A DNA stretch of 64,000 bases from assembly GCA_963931865.1 (NCBI GenBank), contig OZ007508.1, forward strand, positions 16,727,104-16,791,103, in the 5' to 3' direction. The notes under the pieces were generated by a model. That model saw only the letters and a list, made by a program, of their open reading frames with translations, had not been told where the DNA came from and searched no databases. The position numbers and the translations under genes were made by a program. Source of the stretch: Axinella damicornis (lineage: Eukaryota > Porifera > Demospongiae > Axinellida > Axinellidae). Within the stretch, counting starts at the first letter, position 1, and every line of letters begins with the position of its first letter. Below, piece by piece: positions 34,429-51,659 of this stretch.

Positions 34429-35742
34429 ACAAAAAGTCACTTGGTTTGGTGCAGAGATCGTGGTCAGGTACTTGACTTGAAACTAGCCAAGCGCAGGGAG
34501 CACATCAGTTAATCAGACAAGTCAGTCAGATATGGGGCTGGACCTCCCCTTAGAATTGCCACTGCAGAGTGATGCTACTGTACAAATGATTGTGGTTCTG
34601 AAAAACATACAGGTGTACACAGACAGACACAAAGTACAGCCTCACACCCACACTCTCATATCTCCATTCTTTGTCACTTGCAGTATGGAAAAACAGGATC
34701 CATACAATAGTACGGTTGTCATGCATACGTACGTCACACTTCTGAGCATGCACGTGCGGGCAGTAGCATCCTTGACCACACCCCTAACATTGCCGCTCCA
34801 GTAATACGCGAGTTCCATTGTGTGAGCAGTGTGTAGTGCCACGGATTGCAACACTACCATCTGGTGAGCAGCAGGAGGTGGAGCATACGGTTGGTTGATG
34901 GGACTGAGTGGGCCGGGCTGGACGTTCATTTGCTAGATGCCACTCATAGGGCGGGGCGCTGCTAGTACATCATATTGTGACACAATGATGTCACAGATCA
35001 GGCAAGCTCCAGATGAGAGGCAGGTGGTGCCTGTATCTCATATCCAGATTTAAAGCAAATCACCTTTCAGGAAGGTTTAGTTTTGAAGAGTGATGCTACT
35101 TACTGTACAAATGATTGTGGTTCTGCAAACCTCTGAAGGTGATGTTCCTTGTCTGTATTTACTTGTCACACATTTACTCCATAAAAGAGACCTTTCCCAA
35201 ATCTGGATTAGCAATCACACTCCAATCAGATACGCGTAGGTATAAATCTGATTCACAATAACTTCCGTATTTGTTCTGCCATAGCAACGTTTGAAAATGG
35301 CTGCTTGCAGAGTATTAGGACAGTATGAGCACAAATAAAGGTGTGGCGAAAGTAAACCACGTCTTGTTTGAGAGTGCAGGCACCAGTCATTGTGCCACAC
35401 TAAGCCTCAAAACAGTGTAGTGCCCCCTGCAACTTCTCGGTGTTTTGAGGGACTACAGGCATTTTGGCAGCCTCAATTCACTCAGCCGGAAATAGTTGTG
35501 TGTACGCGTGTGTAAGCTGTAAACACCTTTTGGAACATCACCCAGTTCATTGCATATTCATTCAAAGAAAGAGGCTATTGCCAACTGTATGTGTACGGTG
35601 TTGGAATGAGGTGAAACCAGGCTGAAGTCGTGACCACTGATGACTCAGAGGTAGATGCGATGCTTCTGTCCTAAAGCATTTCGGCTCACAACAGCCAGAC
35701 TGGTTAGGTTATGTATAGGATAGAGCCCTGGCTTTAACCCTG

Positions 35743-35964
35743 CACATAAACACCCTGGGCACAGAGGGCAATGCCCAGTGTTCAAAGGGTGTTTATGTGG
35801 GTCAAGTCCGAACGGGAGGGCTCTAGTTTACTTTGGCCATACCACATAGCACATAAACACCCTGTGCACAGAGGGCATTGGTCGAGGGGACATCCCAAGA
35901 CCAATTAACAATGCCCAGTGTTCCAAGGGTGTTTATGCGGGTCAAGTCCGAACGGAGGGCTCTA
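35743..35964. repeat. Two tandem copies of an inverted-repeat segment
   Basis: CACATAAACACCCTG...GGGTGTTTATG.GGGTCAAGTC...GAGGGCTCTAG occurs at 35743-35826 and 35850-35964; the second has an extra 29-30 bases. Fragments recur at 11810-11850 and 36537-36552. Confidence 0.65.
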
Positions 35965-36818
35965 GCTTACTTAGGCCATACCCCGCTAGCAATGAATTGT
36001 GTATTGTATGAGGACTTTAACCCATTAACTGATAAATTGTTTTTCTCCAGAGGTCCCTCTTAGCTAATAGATGCACTAAACCTACCATATTTCCCGTTCT
36101 CTCTGCTTTTCAGCCCCCAAACTCCACACACATGACCATGCAGCAATCCTCTACACATTCGTGACTCTAACCACACCCACCCATCAAGGGGCATCCAATA
36201 GTCACGGCTCTCTGCCGACCATCGCTCGTCTAGACCGATAAAAACGCTTCACTGCCAGAAATGGAGGCCCTACTAGGCGAGAGGACTGTTTTCTCGGCCC
36301 ATTTGTGCAAAGAAGGAGAGAAATGGCCCACCCAGCTCCAACCAAGAGCTTTTCAAGGCCAAGCCCAAAAGCGACCGTGCTACCTAGGCTCAGTGCTGAA
36401 ACCCACCCACCGCCCCCTGTCCCGCCCTCTCTGCTGGCGCAGAGCCTAAGTCCCAAGGACATTGCCGGAAGTCTGACATCACTGATGAAAGTCTCATGCC
36501 GTCTGAAGACGGCTTCATCGGTTAAAGTGTTAACCCACATAAACACCCTGCGGAAGCCTGCCAATACCAAAGCTTCCATCTAGTGAAGCATGATGTCATC
36601 ATGCATGTGCTAACACCTGTCAAGGTACTGGTATACCGCATAGTGCGAAATTCCGTATGGTGCAATTCTTTGAGTATTTGGTATGAAGCCTTGACATACG
36701 AAAATGAAAATTTTAACAGTCGAAATTTTGATGTCAAATTTTGAATGGGTAATCTGAACACGCACATGGATTCTGAAGCGGCGAGCAAGCGATGGCATTT
36801 GTAACAGTATTTCTATCC

Positions 36819-36957
36819 TAGCCTCGTTCCCAGACCGTCTGCCAGTCGCGCGCGCATCGCATACGTGACCTTTGAACCCTGCCAGCTATCTGACAAGGGT
36901 TCAAAGGTCAAGTATGCGATGCGCACGCGACTGGCAGACAACCTGGGAACGAGGCTA
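36819..36957. mobile_element. Foldback MITE of the TAGYCTCG family
   Basis: TAGCCTCGTTCCCAG to CTGGGAACGAGGCTA, with arms that extend through GTCTGCCAGTCGCG and TTTGAACCCT. Perfect 9-base duplication TTTCTATCC at 36810-36818 and 36958-36966. A truncated relative is at 18525-18616. Confidence 0.9.
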
Positions 36958-38112
36958 TTTCTATCCTTTGAACGGCCTTCCAGACTCCAGTGGACCCGTC
37001 TACACCCACTAGCCTGTGACGATAACGAGCCTGTGGGAAGTGCGACAGATGAAAGTAAGCCAACTTCACTCAGCAGCAAGAGTATACCGCCAACCAGGTG
37101 GATTCGCTATTTATCAAAATTCCTCGCCAACAACAGAGGCCCAGATGTCAGCATTGTAGACGTGGTACCCTCTCACCATTGTGCATTGCCTCAACTGAAA
37201 ACAACACCATCGACACGTTACGTATGTGTAATGCTTCTGAAAGCATTTCAGCCATGTATACAAAGAAATTCCCGCTATCTCATCTTTTGCCATACTGCAA
37301 GCAGAGAAACTGGAGATTTGAGAGTCAAGTGAAAACACACACACACACACACACAAACGAGTACGTAAGGGAGAGCACAACCAACTGCACATATGTACAT
37401 TACACAAAACAACCTACACACACACACACACAACAAACACACACAAATGAGTACATGACCAGGGAGAGCACAACCAACTGGTAATGAATGAATGGTATCA
37501 CATACGTAGTGTAGGCACAGTGGTGAACAATTGCAGTACACTCGTGTGCATGTACATGCAATAATTTGGTGTGGTGCGGACCACACAACTTGAGCCCCAA
37601 TACCACACCACTTTACACATGCAAAACATTGGAGCTTGACACAGCAGCTCTATAGGCAAGCTTACGAGAAGGAACGGCTACAGTACATAGGAAGCAGAAG
37701 ATTGAGTCATGGCACAATACGCTAGTATTCCATTGTTTGTGCCACTGATAATACAACTCAATTGCCCCACGGTAACAAATGCACAGGTGTGCATTCATTG
37801 GAGATTGCACCATTCTAAGAAGTCAAAGTTTGATGGACAACACATATCTGTACATCCATAACTGATTGGGCCATAGTGAAGGCATACATGTATCACCGCA
37901 TGGCCTCATGAATTGATATTTAATATACACCTAAGGGTGCTCTGGGTGCTCTGAATATTAATTACATGATTAGCAATTGTTCCCAGACCCCACCCAGCTT
38001 TTGTCACTTGCAGTATAGAAAACTGGGCAAAGAAAATCTGGGTAGCCACGGCAACAAGGTTATTCACCATGTACATGTAGCTGTATCAGTGGTCTGTGTG
38101 AGTGTGTGTTAC

Positions 38113-38161
38113 TAGCCTCGTTCCCAGGCGCTCGGTAATTGGGCGCCTGGGAACGAGGCTA
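38113..38161. mobile_element. Minimal foldback MITE of the TAGYCTCG family
   Basis: 49 bases: TAGCCTCGTTCCCAGGCG, a short loop, and the complement. Flanks GTGTGTTAC (38104-38112) and GTGTGCTAC (38162-38170) match at 8 of 9. Confidence 0.85.
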
Positions 38162-38793
38162 GTGTGCTACAAGCTGACCAGGGTGGTAGGACAAGATCAT
38201 GTGCGGCATGCATTCTAATGCATCGCGCCACAGGATATAGTGCACACTGCTATACAAGAAATACGCAGAATAGTTACAGCTCTATAATGCTGACGTTTGC
38301 CGGCCGGGGCACAATGTGGCGCAAATGCTCATACTGATTTCCTACCTGCTGCTAAACACTTGAGTGCAGTAGACAAGTCTGTACATAGTGGCGTAATTCA
38401 CTTGTAGTCTTTCATGGAAGATACTCATCAGGACGCAATGAAAGCACAAAGCAGCCACGGAGAAAGAGGTAGAATGACTTTGTATATAAAATGACAGCAC
38501 GTGATCCTACCCTACCCTCCTTGCTAGATGACACTGAAAACAAAGTTAGGTCAAGAGGTATGATTACTTGAAGGTCACATGACTATTGGTGGCTCTTCAT
38601 AGGTTATGTTAACACAGTGCATTCACTGCACATGATCCTAGGGGAACAAAACAAGCTAGCGACGAACTGTTGTTTCAACATCTGCTGTGAAGCTGATGCA
38701 AGTACCACACCTTAGTTCTGGGGTGTGGTACATGATGGTGTGTACTTCAAACATCATGAGATGTGCCTTATGAGCTATTATCAGTACACTTAC

Positions 38794-38817
38794 CCATGCT
38801 GCACTTCTTTGTTCAAC
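38794..38817 (-). CDS. Micro-exon, 24 nt
   Basis: Between CTCCAG and a consensus GTAAGT donor on the minus strand; encodes VEQRSAAW in whole codons. Confidence 0.35.
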
Positions 38818-39095
38818 CTGGAGGAGGAACAAGTGAGAGGGAGCAGGTGAAGCAGTCGAGTATATGAATGACTCTAGTCTTCCCAGACCCTCCACAAATG
38901 TGAAAGGAGGGGTTGGTACTATATAGTACCTCATCAACACCCTCCCCTCCACATTAACCAGACTCTCCATTCCTGGAGAGGGTCAGGGAACAAGACTAGA
39001 ACGGCCACAGCTCATCCCAACCAGCAGGCATGAGACTGCCACTCAAAGTCACCACAAGGTACAAGACTAGCTACACGGACATAAACATTGCGTAC

Positions 39096-39116
39096 CGGTC
39101 TCCGTTCTCTTAGCAT
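39096..39116 (-). CDS. Micro-exon, 21 nt
   Basis: Between CTTCAG and GTACGC on the minus strand; encodes MLRERRP. Same pattern of whole-codon exon as its neighbours. Confidence 0.3.
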
Positions 39117-40075
39117 CTGAAGCAGTGGAGAGAGAACATGGAGAGAAAGAAGAGAGACATGAATAATGTGTTGTTACCCCGTACGCATGAGCAGCAGGGG
39201 GAGAGTGATCGGTTTGTCCGTCCGTCCTGATTATTATGCTCTTACACTCACTATATGGTACGGGTGTGAATGTATCAGAGGGTGGCTGCTTTCAAACACT
39301 TATTTGATTTTCTGTCAAAATATTGTCAGTAACTATTGTATTGGCATGTGAATGGAAATTGCATTGCTACTTGAAAGGTAGATATGGTAACTTCTTGACG
39401 ATTACCAACACAAGCTGTAATTGCCACAACACTGCAGTGTGCTGACCCAAGAGTAAGTAGTTTTATATGCTCCCAGAACATGCACCCTTGCATGCATGCA
39501 CTACGACTCAACAAGAGTCATGCTGTGCACGCCACAACCATCATCAGAGTGGCAATAATTAGAACAGTGCCATACATTGCACCAGCTGCCTCACACCAAG
39601 AAGGCTGTAAATGGGTATGGTATTTCGTATTGGTGCACTCACTTTGTGTGGTGTGTATATGCCTACAAGAAATAGGTCCAACCCTTGAATCTTGTAGGTA
39701 AACACTGAAACTAAACTCAGCAGACAAACTCTAGGTTGTGCAAACGTTCCTCGCTCCTCAACAAACAACTGAAGAGCACTTCAGAAGCTAGTGCACTCAG
39801 GGTAGGACTGTGGACGGGTTTACTCTCCCAATAGTCCCACCGAGTGATACAACACAGCAATGGGCCTACACTCTATCAGGTATGGACACAATGCCCACAC
39901 ACAACCCCAAACACTGGCTACCTACACAACCCAAATATTGGCTGCCTACACAACCCCAGATACGTATTGTAATCAAATGCTACCGTAATACAGTAGCCAC
40001 CCATGTCAGACCTCTCAACTACTGACTGGCTTTCATTGTAAGATGACCATAAGAGTAATATAAATATGTACTAGA

Positions 40076-40438
40076 CAGCGCCGGCGCGAGCTATTTTTGA
40101 GTGGTACGGCCACTGCCGAAGGTAGTGAATAGAGGTGCGAAGCGCCGATCTGTCCACGCGAAGTGCGGAAAAAAATTTTCACCTTCATTTTTCAGTTGTC
40201 TGGATGGGCACTCGTGGCACCTTCGTGCTTTGCACCGCACTGTAACTGCTTAACCTACTAATTAGGGCGAGCGTGATAAACAGTCTACTTCAACAAGGCC
40301 ACAGCGACTTGGATCTGGAGACTGACTAAGACACGTACCGCAACAAGAGACACGAGCTATGAACAGTCCACAGTACCTAGGCGACTAAAAAGTGGTATGG
40401 CCAAAACCGTACCGGCCGTACCGGCCGCGCCGGCCCTG
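40076..40438. mobile_element. Non-autonomous element with CAGCGCCGGCGCG ends
   Basis: Left end CAGCGCCGGCGCGAGC, right end CCGCGCCGGCCCTG, with CTAGA on both sides (40071-40075, 40439-40443). The left half is related to dispersed pieces at 16612-16745 and 20676-20790. Family uncertain. Confidence 0.5.
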
Positions 40439-40842
40439 CTAGATAAGATTGATATAAATTGTGCAATAACTTTAAGGGCTAAAATAGTGAGTCTCACTAC
40501 CAAATAGTGAGAGTTGAGAGATCTGCCATGTATCAGTGCCACAAGCTGACCTGCAGTCAGTGAAATAGTCACTGCTCTCCTATAAGCACCACAACTGATA
40601 CACATCCCTGCCATTTTCAAGGCAACCTGCTGACCACTAGGCGAACATGACACTAAACTGGGACAGAAGACCCACTGGCTCTAGCTGGCCAACTTAGCAT
40701 GCACATGTGTACCCAGTAGTAGCCACCCTCAAGTTGTGGTGGCTCTTGAATTGTAACCATACTACTAAGTCACGGCCATTACGTAATTGATGAAGTATAG
40801 TACAGTGATACAACAGAGATGGAACTGTCCACACTTGCCCAC

Positions 40843-40875
40843 CTTCCTCCTCTCTCTCTCCGGCAGCTGCTGCCA
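40843..40875 (-). CDS. Coiled-coil micro-exon, 33 nt
   Basis: Between CACACAG and GTGGGC on the minus strand; encodes WQQLPERERRK in whole codons. Confidence 0.35.
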
Positions 40876-42584
40876 CTGTGTGCACAGAGAGACAGAGGAG
40901 AACATGAAACAACAATGAGACGTATCAACATATCCGTGCAAACTGGGGGCTGGGTACTGTGTACATGCAAATACTTGGGGAAGCTTCAGCATGTAATAGC
41001 TGAGACCCAGGAGTTACACAACCACTGTGCCATTAGTCATACAGTGGTACACATTCTGCAATCACAACTCCTCCCACACCGGAGGGCAGTATTCTCCACA
41101 GGGTTTGCAGGACAATGGGCACAATTCATTATTCATGACTAGCACAAAATACACTAAAGCCATCCTCGAAAAGTACATGTGTGCAACGTGTGTGATTGCA
41201 ATTGATGGTAGACATGATGCATACAATGACCATCTGTTCGAGATGGAATCCACAACATTACGTACTAGGAGAAATTTTAGTTGGTAACCAAGAAGCAGAA
41301 GTGGCACTCATGACTGACGAGTGGTTGCTTTGCTAATCCAACTGAGGCTTCAGAACGTCGGTGTAAAAGGAAATTGCCTTTACAAGCATGAGGCTGCAGC
41401 CTTTCACTGAGCATGCACACAAGTGAATGAAACTCACGCAATTTGAGGCGAACGTTGAGTGGCGATAACAGGAGTCCCACGTGGTGTGGTGATAATACGT
41501 AGGGGACTCTACGCTAACAGTGAGGTGCGCTTAAAACCAGATTTTGTGGTTTTGGAATACCCATACACTAATCAATATTCACTGAGGTCAAAGGTTGCCA
41601 CACAATAGCAAGTCTGTTGTAGTACTGAACTGGAGGAGTAGTACTACCAGGAAACCAAATGGGGAGGGTAGTTTCTTGTGTTCCAGGAATAAACTGCAAC
41701 ACACTGCAACTATATAACTGACACTCACTTTCCATTGGGTCTGTAATGGTCACATGACCTAAACTGAGGAGGCTGATACCTGCAGTCTTAATGAATGTCT
41801 ACTGCAATGTCCCAAAATGTGGGCCCTGACCATAATACTATGAGTGCTCCATGTCACGCCCACAAGAAAATTTTCACAGTTAGGTGATGGATAATTAGAG
41901 AGAGTATTTCTTAAGCATCAGTCCATGTGAGTCACATTCGGGGCATGTTATACGTCACATGATGTGAAGCATAATTACAATAACGTGCCTTGAATGTGTG
42001 GGATAAAACAGTGCTGATGATGGCTGACAAGCTTTTTGATGCGTGTGGAAGGGCTGTTGCCAATTTGTTGCACTCCAGGCAATTCAATCATCCACAGAAC
42101 CTCAAACACAGCTGTCCGCTGGGACAGATGTCGATCTTCCACTGCCAGAAGCCATTGCCACTTCTCTGCATGCCTCTACATCAAAACTGTGCCTCGTATT
42201 ATAAGGCCACCTCTTTATTCGTAAGCCTGACAGCAAAATTATGATTCTTCGTGGAACTGGTCGCAATGCAACACTAGAAGTGGCCATAAGCAATTTTCAA
42301 CATAATATGACGATGCAAAGACAGAGCAACATAAATTAAGAGCACCTATAGTAAGACTGTCCCCATTATGGTTCTAATATGCTACTGTAAATATTTGCAG
42401 TAGATGCCACTGTAAATATTCTCCATGTCCAGAGTGCAATCAACAGAGTTACTGGACACATTCTGTGCAACCTGCTCTATTTCAAAGGTTGTCCTTACAC
42501 CCACTGACTAATGTCTACAAGTGGTATGTGTATTCCAATACATTACTGTGTATGCACTGTACCAACTTTACACTACTCACATAC

Positions 42585-42626
42585 CCTCTTGATCTCCTCT
42601 TGTGCTCGTGCACGCTTGGAGGCATC
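42585..42626 (-). CDS. Coiled-coil micro-exon, 42 nt
   Basis: Between CCCCAG and GTATGT on the minus strand; encodes DASKRARAQEEIKR, two heptads. A close paralogous exon (DASERAIAQEEIRR) lies at 55717-55676 with similar flanks, which supports selection or recent duplication of this segment. Confidence 0.5.
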
Positions 42627-43112
42627 CTGGGGTGGTAGGGAGAGGGCAGTGACAACATGAAGGACACACCACCTCCCACACATGGTAGAGTGTGCCCTGT
42701 CCCCATGCAGTATAGACCACAACAAGCTAACCACACCCCCTCCCCTCCTCCCAAGTTTCCACTTCACTCCAGCAGAGGTGACATTATGAACTCCACTCGT
42801 GCATCTACCAACACTACCACAAAATGGAGGCAAGACTCCAAGTACCAACTAAGTGGTACAATATGCATGCACCTCAAACAGTCAAACAGAAAGTCATTTG
42901 TTTTGATGAAAGGCAACTGTTGCAACCTCTATCTTAACCTCGCTCCAGACCATTCCTCCCTTCAGTTCTCCATCACTTGCAGTATGCGGCCGTACTACAA
43001 GTGATCCAAACCTGGAGGCCTGGGAATGAGGCTACTCAATCTCCCAGACACAGAAACTCCTAACAATGAAATGATAAGGCCAGCTTGTGCACATGTAGCA
43101 ATGTCAGCATAC

Positions 43113-43381
43113 CTTCTGTATATTCTCAGGAAGGGAGGCACCCTGGGACAACAGAGAAGAACAGAAGTGAAACATACACACAACTACTCCTTATTATTGC
43201 ACAACACACATTATCTGCCATGCTGTCATCAGTAACAGGTTAGCTATTAGCCTCGTTCCCAGGCCTCAAGCAACAATTTTTAAGCTGGGCGTGGAGGCCT
43301 GGGAACGAGGCTAATAGTACCATCAACTGTGTCTTCCCTCTGACCTACCGGTTTGCTCAACTCCTCCAGGTCAGAGACATA
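43113..43381 (-). CDS. Two coiled-coil micro-exons (copy B)
   Basis: 43381-43349 (33 nt; CCACAG acceptor, GTAGGT donor) encodes YVSDLEELSKP. 43142-43113 (30 nt; TCCCAG acceptor, GTATGC donor) encodes GASLPENIQK. Both are in whole codons and both are preserved in copy A with mostly conservative changes. They would be the most upstream exons I can find of the gene that continues through 42626-26008. Confidence 0.45.
43248..43313. mobile_element. Foldback MITE of the TAGYCTCG family, inserted in copy B
   Basis: TAGCCTCGTTCCCAGGCCTC to its complement. Block A lacks the element at the matching place (between 990 and 1000), so it is an empty site. A clean 9-base duplication is not visible. Confidence 0.75.
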
Positions 43382-43645
43382 CTGTGGTAATCATTGAGGG
43401 GAGGGAGGAAGGTAGAGACAGACATAAATCACATGTACATGTACACAACAACAAACACAGCCAGCAGAGGAGGTGGTGATGATCACAGACATACTGTCTG
43501 GCTGACTCATCATTGAAATATCAAATCTGGTAAAATCTGACACACACAAATGACAGCCTCATTCCCAGACTATTCCCACTTCTAGTTCTGGATCACTTGC
43601 AGTATGCAAAAACGGATACTACAAACTCTGGTGGTGGGAATGAGG

Positions 43646-44370
43646 TAGTCTCGTGCCCAGACCACACCCCGAAGGGAGAGACGGTCTGGTGAACGAAGTC
43701 GAATTTCTTGGGCTTGAAGCATACTACGGAATGTGTAATCATTGTATAATCCCGTGGTGTTAAGTGCCTGCGAAAGCGTCTGCTGAAGGCTCCCGTGTCA
43801 ACCAAGCGCGATCATGGCTACTCATATCTGGAGAGAAGATGTACTAACCTTTTGCCGCTCACCCATGGCCCATAGAAGATCTTTGAAGCATCCTTCGCCG
43901 TCATGGAATCTGCTTCCCGTTCGTTTGGCAGTCCTTTCAGGCACTTTACTGGGGTCAAATGCGAAGAACGGCCCCTTAGGGGGCTAGGGCTAGCATTAGC
44001 TTGCACCTAGAGGGCCCTTTGTTGTACTTGATCCCTTTGCTGACCTCGCTTCCAAAGCTCAGTCTCAACTTGATCCCATAAGCGATGTCACAGGGTTCAC
44101 AACTAGCACAATCGAGCGCAAAGGTCTTCAGAAGTTGTCGCCACGACGTAGCGTTGCCTTACACAGTCAGCGCTAAGGGCAAACTGGCCTGGGAAAGGCT
44201 CTTGGCTGTTGTCTTCTCCAGCTTATGAGTATTCAAAGCGATTACTACGTAATTATTAACAATCTCGCGATCTCATTGGTCCTTACCACATTCCGGTAAT
44301 AAGCCCAAGAAATTCGACTTCGTTCACCAGACCGTCTCTCCCTTCGGGGTGTGGTCTGGGCACGAGACTA
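43646..44370. mobile_element. 725-bp foldback MITE of the TAGYCTCG family
   Basis: TAGTCTCGTGCCCAGACCAC to its complement; inverted arms of about 70 bases include GAAGTCGAATTTCTTGGGC. Perfect 9-base duplication GGAATGAGG at 43637-43645 and 44371-44379. The interior (43720-44290) is unique in this window and shows no protein. Confidence 0.9.
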
Positions 44371-44708
44371 GGAATGAGGCTACACAAACAATACACGAAC
44401 CAACCCAGATACCCATACCCGGTACCACTGAGGTGTCCCTGAAACATGACACACACAAACAGTACATGTGCCCTCTCAGGAGTGCATGAGCCATCCAAAT
44501 ACCACATACTCAGGTGATGAAGACACTTAGTCTCACGTAGCCAGACTTTTAGTGTGCTACAAGTGATGATGGGCTGGTTATCGTTGAGTTGAATGTACCG
44601 TTAGGGCAAGACATGTCATTGGATGAATTGCTCACAATCAAAATGGACTGGCTAGTTGCAACGTCAAAATATGTGGCTCAAATTATACGCAGAGAGCTAA
44701 TCAACAAT

Positions 44709-44765
44709 TAGCCTCGTTCCTAGGCCCCCCGCAGCTGCTCAGGGGGGAGCCTGGGAACGAGGCGA
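44709..44765. mobile_element. Foldback MITE of the TAGYCTCG family
   Basis: TAGCCTCGTTCCTAGGC to GCCTGGGAACGAGGCGA. Flanks ATCAACAAT (44700-44708) and ATCAACGAT (44766-44774) match at 8 of 9. Confidence 0.85.
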
Positions 44766-45126
44766 ATCAACGATTACTACCCTGCAGGTAATCAACATTC
44801 ACTAGCAATCTACGTATGCACTCCAACACCCTCACAACAGCCGCTTCTCATACATATGTGATAATTCAAACACCTTTTCCTCTCAGAACTCTATTTCCAT
44901 CCTAATTCCAGTGGTCCGAATCGCATGCAGTACCTCTCTGCAAAACTAAATTATGTTCATCGACTGATAATGTACTGCCACAACAAACAACAGCACTGCC
45001 CATGCGGAAATTATTATCGGACCACTGGACAAATTTTTGGGAAATGGTATGCTCCTGGATATTTGGTCGCACGTAGCTAGAGTTGGTGAATTGATAACAT
45101 AGGTATCCTGCAGGCTCATTCCCATA

Positions 45127-45210
45127 CTACTCTCTAGGCATAATAATGGCTAGGATGACATCATCTTCCAGCCATTGATTGGGATTGAGCGAGAATCTGC
45201 CCTTCAGCAC
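45127..45210 (-). pseudogene. Fragment resembling the start of a ULP1-like protease domain
   Basis: After a TTTCAG acceptor-like site the minus strand reads VLKGRFSLNPNQWLEDDVI and then LAIIMPRE before a TAG. The WLEDDVI piece resembles the WLxDxxI motif that opens ULP1/SENP-type cysteine protease domains, including those carried by some transposons. The catalytic His, Asp and Cys are not present, so this is at best an exon or a remnant. Confidence 0.3.
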
Positions 45211-46513
45211 CTGAAATGTTGAGTTCTTTCATCCGGAAGGAAATGGAGGGCTACTCTACCTAGCTATTCACGATCACGTACCTGGTACTATACAGAGTCC
45301 TCTATGCAGAACTGCACTCATACAATTGCCTGGCCATCAATCCAGGGAATTTGTGGTGCGGGATACCAATTTGGTCTCCCAGAAATTGCTGGACCAACAA
45401 CCCCATCACAGATCACTTCTCTGTGTGCTCATACTGTAAACAATGAGTGAGCGGGTGCTTATGTGGAGCAGGTCACACCTATTTCAGGTGATTGCTCAAG
45501 CAGGCCGTTTTTCCCCTGCCCTCGAGATTGAGGCAACAGGTCTACTCATAAGAGGTTACACTAAGATGAAGCTAAGGTCACTCAATAAACTTCCTATTTC
45601 CCATCTGTCACCCACACCAGCCAAGCGTGAGGCAGGACTGCTGTCCCCATTCATATACATGTACTGACATCACACACATCAGTTCACTTCTGCTACAACC
45701 AAGCCACTCATGCTGTCGACCTTGTAACTGCTGAACAACTCTGCTGTCATGGATTAGCTCTGCCATATCACATTACCATTTCCAGAAACGTTAGTCCAGA
45801 AGACTCATCGCACAAGGTACTAAGCAACAAAACTGACAGTCACAATTTCTTGACTAGGTTGCAGCTGTGACTAGTGTCTATGGGAGTGGTACAGATACAT
45901 ACAAACCTTTTTTCCTAGCGGCTGCTGAGTAGCTAAACTATTTGATAGTTTTCCTCACTGTTCTGTTATTGTGTACTGCAGTGACTGTCTTTGTGCATGT
46001 TGGGTCACCAAATGGCACAAGTATTATATGCTAATAATGACTACCCATTAACCCTTTACCAACCAATGACGCCATATGCCGTCATGAGACTTTCAGCTTC
46101 ATGATGTCACATCCGGCAATGTCCTGGGACTTAGGTTCTGCATGAGCAGAAAGGGCGGGACAGGGGGAGGTGGATGGGTGCACCCAAAGAGTGCAAACAG
46201 CTTTGCTGCATCTGGGCTAAGCCGTGAATAGCCCTTGGTTAGAGCCAGGTGGGCCTTAGGTTTTAAGCACAAAATGTGCCTAGAAAACAGCGCTCTCACC
46301 TTGTAGAGCCTCAAATTCCAGTATTCAAGGCTGATTTTTCTGCTAGAGCGAGATACCATTGCTCGAGCATCTTGATCGTGTACTCATTAATGAGTGGGCG
46401 TGGTTAGACTGATGAATGTGGAAAGCATGGCTGTGTGCAGTTCTATGTAAAGTTTTGAGCATGAAAACTGATGGGAACTTTATCTAGGGTATGTTTAGGT
46501 AAATAACATGCTA

Positions 46514-46831
46514 TAGACCCGTTGCAGCTATGTCACATTTTCCGTGGAATTTCTGCACACTATCCGGAAGCCGCCATCTTGGTGTACCGAAATACATTGG
46601 CTTTATATGCAGCATCGATCAAAATGTGTCCTGCGTCACTGGTAAGCATTTATTAGCCTACGTAGCAATCACATTTCGCCTGATTCAACACATACTAGGA
46701 GCATTGTTGGTGCATGATTGTGTTTACCAAGATCGCCATAGAAGCTGCTATCTCCAAAAACGCTAAATAGTCGCCATGTTGGTGTCATTTTCCGTATTCT
46801 TGAATTGATGACGTCAGCTGCAACGGGTCTA
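46514..46831. mobile_element. TA-flanked MITE with TAGACCCGTTGCAGCT ends, copy 1
   Basis: Inverted ends TAGACCCGTTGCAGCT and AGCTGCAACGGGTCTA with TA on each side. Interior has CCGCCATCTTGGTGTAC and CGCCATAGAAGCTGCTATC. A second copy lies in opposite orientation at 47845-48142. Confidence 0.65.
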
Positions 46832-47274
46832 TAAAACAGACCTCCAAAGTCTACGGGTGGTAAAGGGTTAAAGTGTTCAAGTTCAATATTTCTTTACCCA
46901 AATCACAGCTGTCACTACGGCGTCTATGGGAGTGACACCACCTTGGCCTTGAAATATCCATGGCCTGACCCCCTTCAAGTACTGGCACGTGTGGTAAGAC
47001 CAGGGAGACAGCTAATAATTTCATGTAATTTATAAGAAGAGTTAGCTACCAGATGGGAAGTCATTGCAGAGCCGCTTACATGTAACTTATGGCCGCATTA
47101 ATATGCTACATGCAGTTCTTACATATTTAAACTCGGGCGCCGCTCTAGACTCGGCAGATCCGCCAGGACCATGATCAGGGCGTTTCCCTGCACCGCCGGT
47201 AGCCATCTTGATGTTTACCGCCCACAAGCAGCCCCTCCCCTATCACGTGATGAGGACGTCCGTCATGCATGCAT

Positions 47275-51571
<4,297 letters not shown>

Positions 51572-51659
51572 CTGCACAGAGGAACAATGTGATCAAAAAC
51601 AAAGTCCCCAAAAGACAGGAAATGGTATCACCACAAAATTGGAATGGAACCATATGTAA

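Larger units (their letters stand above)
42937..44815. repeat. Duplicated block, copy B (partner at 689-2500)
   Basis: Same order of similar blocks as copy A. It is interrupted by foldback elements at 43248-43313, 43646-44370 and 44709-44765 that copy A lacks at the corresponding places. Confidence 0.8.

Noticed and set aside
36202..36583. Frames on both strands near 36.2-36.6 kb
   Set aside because: Low similarity to any family, both strands open, and a related non-coding segment (CCACCCACCGCCCCCTGTCC-like) recurs near 46100-46180.
41568..41753. 12-nt exon (ACCCAATGGAAA) near 41736
   Set aside because: Signals exist, but so short a segment without a conserved partner is not supportable.
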